Positions 26,504-34,061 of a stretch of 64,000 nucleotides of DNA are shown in pieces. A model generated the notes under the pieces. That model worked only from the letters and a program-made list of their open reading frames with translations. It did not search any database and was not told the origin of the DNA. The DNA is from JBFJKD01 sp041600415 (GTDB taxonomy: Bacteria; Pseudomonadota; Gammaproteobacteria; Pseudomonadales; Porticoccaceae), in contig JBFIKF010000004.1 in assembly GCA_041600415.1 (NCBI GenBank), positions 1 through 64,000 on the forward strand. The letters run 5' to 3'. Position numbers and translations under genes: made by a program. Position 1 is the stretch's first letter. Each line of letters opens with the position of its first letter.

Positions 26504-28278
26504 AGGGCACTGGCCTTACTCACCTGATACAGGAATTTCTGCATATCCCAGGCCGCCGTAGGGCAGCGCTCGGCGCACAAACCGCAATGCAGACAAACAT
26601 TTTCGTCCTTGACCATTACCCGCTTGGTTGGCAACTGTTCGGAGACATAAAGTGGCTGTTGCTGATTGCGCGCGGGCACCCGTAACTGTTCCCGCAGGAC
26701 TGGCTCTTCTTCATTGTCGATAAAATTAATACAATCAGTTGGGCAAATATCCACGCAGGCATCGCACTCGATGCAGCGCACTTCTGAAAAAACGGTTTGC
26801 ACGTCGCAATTCAGGCAACGCTGGGCCTCTTTAAAGGCCGTCGCCGCGTCAAACCCCAGTTCGACCTCAAGCTTACGATCGGACAACGACGCGTGCTTTT
26901 CCGCATGGGGTACACGAAAGCGCGGATCGTCCTCAATCTTGCTGTCGTAACTCCACTCGTGAATACCCATTTTCTGCGTCACCAGGCTAACCCCGGGTGC
27001 CAGACGTTGCGTCACATCTTCACCGCGACAGAACAAATCAATGGATACAGCGGCCTGATGGCCATGGGCCACCGCGGTAATAATATTTTCTGGACCAAAC
27101 GCGGCATCACCACCAAAAAACACTTTGGGATTACTGGACTGGAAGGTGCTGGCATCGAGCTGCGGCATGCCCCATTTATCGAACACGATGCCGATATCCC
27201 GTTCGATCCAGGGAAACGAGTTTTCCTGACCGATCGCCACCAGCACCGCGTCGCAGGGGAAAAACACCCGCTCTTCCCCGGTGGGTACCAGGGACCGTCG
27301 ACCATTGGCGTCGTATTCGGCAGCCACTTTTTCAAATTTCATCCCCACTAACCGCTCATTCTCGACCACGAATTCAACCGGCACATGGTTGTCGATGATG
27401 GGAATATCCTCGCTGATAGCGTCTTCTTTTTCCCAGGGGGACGCTTTCATATCCGCAAAGGGGCTGCGCACGATCACTTTCACTTCTTCGCCACCCAGGC
27501 GTCGCGCAGTACGGCAACAATCCATGGCCGTATTGCCCCCCCCGAGAACAATTACCTTCTTACCAATTTGCGTAACGTGCCCAAACGCGACACTACCCAG
27601 CCAGTCGATGCCGATGTGAATAGCCGCACCACCCGCTTGCCGACCCGGCAGGTTTTTTAAATCCCGTCCACGGGGCGCTCCGGAACCCACGAATACCGCA
27701 TCGTAATTTTGGTCGAGCAACTCCTTCAAGCTCTCCACATAGGTATCGAAATGCGCCGCGACGCCCAGGTTGAGGATATAGCCAACCTCCTCGTCGAGAA
27801 CGGATTCCGGTAACCGAAACGCTGGAATCTGACTGCGCATAAATCCGCCGCCCGCTTTTTGCGCGTCGAACACATGTAATTCGTAACCGAGGGGAGCAAG
27901 ATCGCGGGCTACCGTCAACGCAGCGGGACCAGCACCCACAAGGGCAATCCGTTTACCATTTTTTTTTGTGGGCACGGACGGCAGGCGCTTGCTGATATCG
28001 CTCTTGTTATCGGCCGCCACTCTTTTCAGGCGGCAAATGGCTACCGGTTCCTGCTCCAGCCGTCCACGACGGCAGGCCGGTTCGCAGGGGCGATCACAGG
28101 TGCGCCCCAAAATACCGGGGAACACGTTGGATTCCCAGTTCACCATATAGGCGTCGGTATAACGCCCCGCCGCGATAAGGCGTATGTATTCGGGTACGGG
28201 AGTATGTGCGGGACAGGCGTACTGGCAATCCACTACCTGATGAAAGTACTCGGGGTCTTTAATGTTTGTCGGCTTCAA
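26500..28278 (-). CDS. GltD-like FAD/NAD(P) oxidoreductase with C-terminal 2[4Fe-4S] ferredoxin domain
   Basis: 592 aa from the TTG at 28276-28278: GGAGG lies 7 nt upstream, the product then starts (M)KPTNIKDPEYF, and a promoter is placed only about 10 nt before the alternative ATG at 28338. Domains in order: N-terminal Fe-S domain of glutamate-synthase beta type (CQYACPAH, CDRPCEPACRRG), FAD fold (IALVGAGPAALTVA), NAD(P) fold (VIVLGGGNTAMDCCR), and two [4Fe-4S] motifs (CIECDACVDICPTDC, CLHCGLCAERCP). Overlap with the KorA gene (ATGA) suggests that it passes electrons between the oxidoreductase and NAD(P). This makes a possible NAD(P)-linked 2-oxoacid dehydrogenase complex; that role is inferred. 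Confidence 0.88.
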   Translation of the reverse strand: MKPTNIKDPEYFHQVVDCQYACPAHTPVPEYIRLIAAGRYTDAYMVNWESNVFPGILGRTCDRPCEPACRRGRLEQEPVAICRLKRVAADNKSDISKRLPSVPTKKNGKRIALVGAGPAALTVARDLAPLGYELHVFDAQKAGGGFMRSQIPAFRLPESVLDEEVGYILNLGVAAHFDTYVESLKELLDQNYDAVFVGSGAPRGRDLKNLPGRQAGGAAIHIGIDWLGSVAFGHVTQIGKKVIVLGGGNTAMDCCRTARRLGGEEVKVIVRSPFADMKASPWEKEDAISEDIPIIDNHVPVEFVVENERLVGMKFEKVAAEYDANGRRSLVPTGEERVFFPCDAVLVAIGQENSFPWIERDIGIVFDKWGMPQLDASTFQSSNPKVFFGGDAAFGPENIITAVAHGHQAAVSIDLFCRGEDVTQRLAPGVSLVTQKMGIHEWSYDSKIEDDPRFRVPHAEKHASLSDRKLEVELGFDAATAFKEAQRCLNCDVQTVFSEVRCIECDACVDICPTDCINFIDNEEEPVLREQLRVPARNQQQPLYVSEQLPTKRVMVKDENVCLHCGLCAERCPTAAWDMQKFLYQVSKASAL

Positions 28279-28283
28279 CCTCA

Positions 28284-28295
28284 AACCTCCGGAGG
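28284..28295. promoter_or_regulatory. Palindromic Shine-Dalgarno sequence of the FAD/Fe-S gene
   Basis: ACCTCCGGAGGT is a perfect 12-bp palindrome that contains the GGAGG used by the TTG start 7 nt downstream on the minus strand. The mRNA could mask or dimerise at this site; that is an inference. Confidence 0.5.
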
Positions 28296-28355
28296 TCGTC
28301 GAGGAATTTTTTTTGCGCCGACCATCAGCGTACAGCATATAGAATGGTCCGTGTA

Positions 28356-28385
28356 TTTATACCGGAAACCACCGCGCCCTGTAAA
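28356..28385 (-). promoter_or_regulatory. Sigma70-type promoter for the FAD/Fe-S-korAB-oxoprolinase block
   Basis: On the minus strand TTTACA (28380-28385) and TATAAA (28356-28361) are separated by 18 bp. Transcription would start near 28349, giving a leader of about 70 nt before the TTG start. Confidence 0.55.
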
Positions 28386-28473
28386 TAACTAATTACGTAA
28401 TAACCGAAGAAATATTTTTCGGCGCACGCCACAGCGTTTAATTTTCACGCGTTCTCATTTTCCTCTCTGAACG

Positions 28474-30393
28474 TTAATCGCGCGGGTAGCCCAGAACCAT
28501 TAATTTTTCCGTGATTTCGTCCAATATCACCGGATCGTCAATGGTCGCTGGCATTTTCCAGGGTTCCCCGTCGGCAATACTGCGCATGGTGGCCCGCAGT
28601 ATCTTTCCGGAACGGGTTTTGGGCAGACGCTTGACGATAGTGCACAATTTAAACGCTGCCACCGGGCCAATTTGTTCTCTAACCCGGCCGATAAGTTCTG
28701 CACAAATCTCTCCACTAGCGCGCTCAACACCATCATTGAGCACTGCCATACCGAGGGGCAACTGGCCTTTCATTTCATCGGCCACCCCGATCACCGCACA
28801 CTCGGCCACATCCGGGTGGGACGCCAGCACCTCTTCCATCGCACCCGTGGATAACCGATGACCCGCCACGTTGATCACATCGTCGGTGCGCGCCATGACA
28901 AACACGTAGCCATCAGTGTCGATGTAGCCCGCGTCACCGGTTTCGTAATAGCCCGGGAAATTGGCAAAATAGGAGGCAACAAACCGATCGTCGTTCTGCC
29001 ATAGCGTGGTAAATGTACCGGGCGGCAACGGCAACTTGATCACCAGCGCGCCAATGGTACCCGCGGGAACTGGACGACCCGCCTCATCGAGTACATGCAA
29101 ATCAAAACCCGGCACCGGTTTGGATGGCGACCCGGGCACGACCGGTAACAACTCAATACCCCGGCAATTACTGCAGGCCGGCCAGCCGAGTTCGGTCTGC
29201 CACCAGTGATCGATAACCGGCACCTGTAACTTGTTCTGCGCCCAGCTTAGCGTGTCGGGATCACAGCGCTCGCCCGCCAGAAATAATGCCTCAAATTTCG
29301 ATAAATCGTATTTGCCAATGTATTCCCCGCGGGGGTCTTCTTTTTTGATGGCACGAAAGGCGGTTGGCGCCGTAAAAAACGCTTTTACCCCGTATTCCGC
29401 AATCACTCGCCAATACGCACCCGGGTCTGGCGTACCCACTGGTTTTCCTTCATACAGAATTGACGTGCTGCCATTAAACAGCGGCCCGTACACGATATAG
29501 GAATGTCCCACCACCCAGCCGACATCGGACGCGGCCCAGAATACATCGCCCGGCTCCACACCGTACACCTGCCGCATGCTCCACTGCAGTGACACAATAG
29601 TGCCCCCAGTATCGCGCACCACACCTTTGGGCTGCCCGGTGGTGCCGGAGGTGTACAACACATACAGAGGGTCGGTCGCCGCCACGGGCACACAGGGCAC
29701 CGTCTGTGCCGCGTTTTCTACATCTACCCAGTCGTAATCGCGGCCTGCGGTCATCTGCGCCGGCTGCTGCTCTCGTTGCAGGATAATACAGGCATGAGGT
29801 TTGTTTTTAGCCAGACTGATGGCTTCGTCGAGCAGTGGCTTGTAAGCGACCAGGCGTCCCGGCTCGATACCGCAGGATGCGCTCACCACCAGGCGCGCGC
29901 CCACATCGTCGATCCGCACCGCCAGTTCGTGGGCCGCAAACCCACCAAAAACCACCGAGTGCACCGCACCGATGCGCGCGCAGGCCAGCATGGCAATCGC
30001 TGCTTCAGGCACCATGGGCATATAAATAATCACCCGATCACCGCGCTCAATGCCCTGCGCCCGCAATGCGCCGGCAAAGCGGGACACCCGCTCCAGCAGT
30101 TGGCGATAGGTAAACCGCTGCTTGGTGCCGGTGACGGGACTGTCGTAAATCAACGCAGTTTGTTCGGCGCGGCCATTCTCCACATGGCGGTCCAGCGCGT
30201 TGTAGCAGGCATTGGTCACGCCGTCGGGAAACCAGCGCAAGAACGGTGGATTAGTGTCGTCGAGGATTTGTTCAGGTTTACGATACCAGTCCACCGCCTC
30301 TGCAGCCGCGCCCCAGAAAGCCGCGGGATCTTTCTGCGACGCTCCGTAGACCTTGGCATAATTACCCATATCGTCGCTGTTTTTACTTGCCAT
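28474..30393 (-). CDS. prpE: Propionyl-CoA synthetase (acyl-CoA synthetase, PrpE type)
   Basis: 639 aa from the ATG at 30391-30393, preceded by AAGG; family length is about 630. ATP motif YTSGTTGQPKGVV (about 242-254), the adenylation signature PGYYETGDAGYIDTDGY, and the regulatory acetylation lysine in PKTRSGKILR (about residue 595). The run LPLPPGTFTTLWQND is typical of PrpE rather than acetyl-CoA synthetase. It activates propionate (or a close short acid) to its CoA ester. No prpBCD genes are adjacent. It ends 78 nt before the promoter of the 2-oxoacid oxidoreductase block and is transcribed in the same direction. Confidence 0.85.
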   Translation of the reverse strand: MASKNSDDMGNYAKVYGASQKDPAAFWGAAAEAVDWYRKPEQILDDTNPPFLRWFPDGVTNACYNALDRHVENGRAEQTALIYDSPVTGTKQRFTYRQLLERVSRFAGALRAQGIERGDRVIIYMPMVPEAAIAMLACARIGAVHSVVFGGFAAHELAVRIDDVGARLVVSASCGIEPGRLVAYKPLLDEAISLAKNKPHACIILQREQQPAQMTAGRDYDWVDVENAAQTVPCVPVAATDPLYVLYTSGTTGQPKGVVRDTGGTIVSLQWSMRQVYGVEPGDVFWAASDVGWVVGHSYIVYGPLFNGSTSILYEGKPVGTPDPGAYWRVIAEYGVKAFFTAPTAFRAIKKEDPRGEYIGKYDLSKFEALFLAGERCDPDTLSWAQNKLQVPVIDHWWQTELGWPACSNCRGIELLPVVPGSPSKPVPGFDLHVLDEAGRPVPAGTIGALVIKLPLPPGTFTTLWQNDDRFVASYFANFPGYYETGDAGYIDTDGYVFVMARTDDVINVAGHRLSTGAMEEVLASHPDVAECAVIGVADEMKGQLPLGMAVLNDGVERASGEICAELIGRVREQIGPVAAFKLCTIVKRLPKTRSGKILRATMRSIADGEPWKMPATIDDPVILDEITEKLMVLGYPRD

Positions 30394-30471
30394 CTGCCTT
30401 GTCCTCAAAAATTCATGACATACACACTGAACCTGCGCAACGCTAACCGAGCGATACGCCGCTGTGACGCA

Positions 30472-31290
30472 TCACCGATACAGGTCGACCCCGCAAAACT
30501 TGCAATGAATAGCGTCTAATTCGTGTCCGCGCCGACCGCAGTTGCGACAAATTCGATCCTGTTTGTCGCGCCCTATTTCCGACGCCAGTTCGGCGGTTAT
30601 TATGCCCGTAGGAATAGCGATAATTGAATAGCCGGTCAGCATGGCCAGGGTTGACACCAGTTGTCCAAGCACGGTGAGCGGTGCAATATCCCCGTAACCG
30701 ACGGTAGTGATAGTCACTATGGTCCAGTAAATACTTTTCGGAATACTGGTAAAACCATTGCCCGGCCCCTCCAGCACGAACATCAAACTGCCAAATATGC
30801 AGCTCAAGACAATAACACCAGAAAAAAACACAAATATCTTGTGCCGCGCCGCGTATAGTGAACGCATCAATACGTTGGCTTCCGACGTGTAGCGCACCAT
30901 TTTGAGAATACGAAAAACCCGCAACACCCGCACCAGCCTGATGATCAGTAAATAGTTCGCGCCAACCACGATCAGCGCCAGATAAGAGGGAATGACCGAT
31001 ATCAGGTCGACCATGCCAAAAAAACTGAAGATGTAGCGCAGCGGGCGTTGCGAGATGTAGATGCGTAAAAAGTATTCAACGGTAAACAACAGAGTGAAAA
31101 CCCACTCTGTATAAAAAAATATCGCGCCAAACCGATCGTGCAGTGCGGTGACTGAATCAAGCATTACTGCCGCCACACTGATAATGATGGCGTAGATAAG
31201 CGCCACGTCGAATGCCCGCCCGGCGGGCGTGTCAGTCCCAAAAATAATCACGCTCAATCTGGTGCGCAATGTTTCCCGCTGTGTCGTCAT
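30472..31290 (-). CDS. Voltage-gated K+ channel-like ion transporter with C-terminal zinc ribbon
   Basis: 272 aa from the ATG at 31288-31290, preceded by AAGGG. Six membrane segments: S1-S3 (28-105), an Arg-rich S4 (LLIIRLVRVLRVFRILKMVR, 114-133), S5, a pore loop with the K+ selectivity filter TTVGYGD (195-201), and S6. After S6 a short cytosolic tail holds CRNCGRRGHELDAIHCKFCG, with Cys248/251/263/266 forming a rubredoxin-like zinc ribbon. The channel would set potassium conductance. The zinc ribbon may fold or gate the tetramer; that part is inferred. Confidence 0.9.
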   Translation of the reverse strand: MTTQRETLRTRLSVIIFGTDTPAGRAFDVALIYAIIISVAAVMLDSVTALHDRFGAIFFYTEWVFTLLFTVEYFLRIYISQRPLRYIFSFFGMVDLISVIPSYLALIVVGANYLLIIRLVRVLRVFRILKMVRYTSEANVLMRSLYAARHKIFVFFSGVIVLSCIFGSLMFVLEGPGNGFTSIPKSIYWTIVTITTVGYGDIAPLTVLGQLVSTLAMLTGYSIIAIPTGIITAELASEIGRDKQDRICRNCGRRGHELDAIHCKFCGVDLYR

Positions 31291-31390
31291 ACCGGCGTTA
31301 CCCTTGCAATCCAATCTTTGACCCGCGCAGTGTACCGCAGCATGATAGCTGACACCCGCCAACCTTAAAACCGACCACAGCGACTCACCC

Positions 31391-32599
31391 ATGTCAAACG
31401 CCAGCGTCCCGCCCGCCACATCCTTGCTGCGCACCATCGGTCTCACCCAGATCACGCTGTATGGTGTGGGCACTATTGTGGGTGCGGGAATTTACGTTTT
31501 AATCGGTGAAGTCGCCGCTGCCAGTGGCTCCTACCTTGCCGTCAGTTTTCTGGTGGCAGTCAGCGTGGCGAGCCTTAGCGCGTATTCCTACGGCCAGCTT
31601 GCACAACGTTTTCCCGTGAGTGCAGGTGCCGCAATCTACGCACTCGAAGCCTTTCGGTCGCGACACCTTGCCAGCGCGGTCGGTCTGACCATCGCGTTTG
31701 GCGGCGTGGTCACGGCTGCCACTCTGGCCAACGGATTTGTGGGCTATTTGTCGCTGTTCCTGACCATGCCCGACGGGGTGATTATTACCTTCCTGGTGGC
31801 CGCCATGACCGCTGTCGCGGCCAGCGGCATACGCCTCTCCATGTCGATTGCGGTCACCACCACGGTACTCGAACTGGCGGGCCTGCTGATGGTGATTTTC
31901 GCAGGTTACGCAGGATTGGGGGAATTACTGTCGCAACCCGGCACATGGCTACTGCCCCGACCTGAAGCCTGGCAGGGCATCGGCGCGGGGGCATTTCTGG
32001 CATTTTTCGCCCTGATCGGATTCGAAGATATGGTCAATCTGGCCGAGGAAGTTAAACGCCCAGAAAAAAATCTGCCGCGGGGAATCCTTCTGGCACTAAT
32101 TATCACCGGGGTGCTATACATACTGGTAGCACTGGCCGCGCTGGCCGCAGTACCCCTCGCCGACTTAGTCCGCTCGGAAGCGCCCCTGGCGTTGGTAGTG
32201 GCGCGTAATACGGCGATTCCAGCGTCCGTCATTGCAGGGATTGGCCTGGTCGCAATTATCAACGGCGCATTTTTACAGATTATTATGGTCGCCCGTGTAC
32301 TCTACGGTATGGGCAAACAACATCTGGCCCCCCATTTTTTGGCGAGCGTCAACCCCCGCACGCGCACACCCCTGGTATCGACGGCTCTGGTGGGCGCGAC
32401 AATATTGGTGCTGGCACTGACCCTGCCTCTGTTAACGCTGGCAAAGATAACCAGCACGGCAATTTTGATGGTGTTTACCATTGTTAACCTGGCGCTAGTG
32501 CGGATTCTTTGGCGGGACGAAAAAAAACGGCCCGTGCCGCTCCTTATAGCGTCGACGGGTGCAGTAACCTGCGCTGCTTTTCTGGCCTTACAGCTTTAG
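31391..32599 (+). CDS. APC superfamily amino-acid permease
   Basis: 402 aa, about 11 to 12 hydrophobic helices. The N-terminal GVGTIVGAGIYVLIGEVAAASG is the APC family helix-1 unwound substrate site, and GFEDMVNLAEEVKRPEKNLPRGI is the helix 6-7 loop signature. It would import amino acids or polyamines with H+ or Na+; the substrate is not predictable. It is divergent from the K+ channel gene and followed on the same strand by a quinone oxidoreductase gene. Confidence 0.88.
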   Translation: MSNASVPPATSLLRTIGLTQITLYGVGTIVGAGIYVLIGEVAAASGSYLAVSFLVAVSVASLSAYSYGQLAQRFPVSAGAAIYALEAFRSRHLASAVGLTIAFGGVVTAATLANGFVGYLSLFLTMPDGVIITFLVAAMTAVAASGIRLSMSIAVTTTVLELAGLLMVIFAGYAGLGELLSQPGTWLLPRPEAWQGIGAGAFLAFFALIGFEDMVNLAEEVKRPEKNLPRGILLALIITGVLYILVALAALAAVPLADLVRSEAPLALVVARNTAIPASVIAGIGLVAIINGAFLQIIMVARVLYGMGKQHLAPHFLASVNPRTRTPLVSTALVGATILVLALTLPLLTLAKITSTAILMVFTIVNLALVRILWRDEKKRPVPLLIASTGAVTCAAFLALQL

Positions 32600-32641
32600 G
32601 GTTACAATTCTCGTTTGGCAGTGGTGAGAGACTGATTACCT

Positions 32642-33664
32642 ATGGCACACAATTCAGCAACGTTACCGGCGACGATGGAATGCATCGAAATAACCGCCCC
32701 CGGCGGCCCCGAGGTATTGCAACCAGGTCTACGCCCCCTGCCGGCTCCCGGGGCCGATCAGGTGCTGATTCGCGTCGCGGCGGCAGGCATTAATCGCCCC
32801 GATGTGTTTCAGCGTCAGGGAGGCTACCCGCCGCCGCCGGGGGCATCGGACTTGCCGGGACTTGAGGTGGCCGGCACTGTCGTCGCACTGGGCGAGGGCG
32901 TGGAGCAGTGGCGGGTCGGCGACCGGGTCTGTGCCTTGCTGAGCGGTGGAGGCTATGCCGCGTACGCCGTCGCGGAGGCCAGTCTTTGTCTGCCGGTGCC
33001 TGAGGGCTATAGCGATATTCAGGCCGCGGCGCTGCCGGAAACCTTTTTTACGGTATGGCACAACCTGTTTGAAAGGGCGGCGTTGCAACCCCAGGAAGTG
33101 TTGCTGGTTCACGGTGGCGCCAGCGGCATCGGCACGGTGGCCATTCAATTGGGTAAAGCGTTTGGGGCGCGGGTGTTTGCCACCGCTGGCACTCCCGAAA
33201 AGTGTCTGACCTGCGAACAGTTGGGCGCCGAAAAAGCGTTTAATTATCACCATGAAGACTTTGTCGACGGAGTTAAATCGGCGTGCAAGGGCGCAAATGT
33301 GATTCTGGATATGGTGGGTGGCGATTACGTGATGAAAAATATTCGCACGCTTGCCTTTCAGGGACGGATGATTTCCATCGCGTTTTTGCGCGGCTCCAAA
33401 TTAGAGGTGGATTTGATGCCGGTTATGCTCAAACAACTGGTGCTAACCGGCTCTACCCTGCGCAGTCAGCCGGTCGCCAACAAGGCCCGTATAGCCCGCG
33501 GGCTGCACGACAAGGTGTGGCCACTGCTGAACAGCGGCGTGGTCCAGCCGATTATTCACAGCACACTCCCCTTGGAGCAAGCCGCGGCGGGACATCGTCT
33601 GATGGAAACCAATGCCCATATCGGAAAAATTATTCTGACGACAAATACCGATGCACCCGACTGA
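32642..33664 (+). CDS. Zinc-free NAD(P)H:quinone oxidoreductase (MDR superfamily)
   Basis: 340 aa of the quinone oxidoreductase / PIG3 subgroup. It has NRPDVFQRQGGYPPPPGASDLPG at the substrate domain and the NAD(P) Rossmann motif VHGGASGIGTVAIQLGK (about 157-173); the structural zinc cysteines of alcohol dehydrogenases are absent. It would reduce quinones or enones in the cytoplasm. The first ATG (MAHNSATLPATMECI...) is used; the ATG at M12 would fit the usual family start nearly as well. Confidence 0.88.
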   Translation: MAHNSATLPATMECIEITAPGGPEVLQPGLRPLPAPGADQVLIRVAAAGINRPDVFQRQGGYPPPPGASDLPGLEVAGTVVALGEGVEQWRVGDRVCALLSGGGYAAYAVAEASLCLPVPEGYSDIQAAALPETFFTVWHNLFERAALQPQEVLLVHGGASGIGTVAIQLGKAFGARVFATAGTPEKCLTCEQLGAEKAFNYHHEDFVDGVKSACKGANVILDMVGGDYVMKNIRTLAFQGRMISIAFLRGSKLEVDLMPVMLKQLVLTGSTLRSQPVANKARIARGLHDKVWPLLNSGVVQPIIHSTLPLEQAAAGHRLMETNAHIGKIILTTNTDAPD

Positions 33665-33716
33665 GCTGTACAATTCGAACTTTTCGGGCACCAAGGTATA
33701 GCATAATCAATTCATC

Positions 33717-34055
33717 ATGAACAAAAATTCACGACTGGTCTATTCTACTGAGCACGGGCGTGTCAAAGGCCAAAAATCCACACCTGCTGGCGCCACCGAT
33801 GGCGTAAACCGGGGCGACGGCATTGTGCGTATTCGCCGTGAAACCAGTGGTCGCAAGGGCAAAGCCGTCACCACTATTACCGGGCTCAATTTGGCGGAGG
33901 CGGAACTTAAACAGCTGGCCGGCGAACTGAAGCGCCTGTGCGGCGTAGGTGGCTCGGCTAAAAATGGCGTGATCGAAATACAGGGGGACAAACGCGACAC
34001 CATCCGCCCGTTCCTCGCCGCCCGGGGCTACACTGTGAAACTTGCGGGGGGCTGA
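33717..34055 (+). CDS. yciH: SUI1/eIF1-like translation factor YciH
   Basis: 112 aa. RIRRETSGRKGKAVTTITGL, LKQLAGELKRLCGVGGSAKNG and IEIQGDKRDTIRPFLAARGY are the SUI1 domain. The protein is thought to check start-codon choice or inhibit initiation under stress in E. coli. It is followed at 6 nt by the S9 peptidase gene. Confidence 0.92.
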   Translation: MNKNSRLVYSTEHGRVKGQKSTPAGATDGVNRGDGIVRIRRETSGRKGKAVTTITGLNLAEAELKQLAGELKRLCGVGGSAKNGVIEIQGDKRDTIRPFLAARGYTVKLAGG

Positions 34056-34061
34056 GCGCCC

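Noticed and set aside
28402..28420. Imperfect palindrome (CCGAAG...TTTTCGG) between prpE and the FAD/Fe-S gene
   Set aside because: The stem is short, AT-rich and has no T-run on the minus strand, so it is not called as a terminator.
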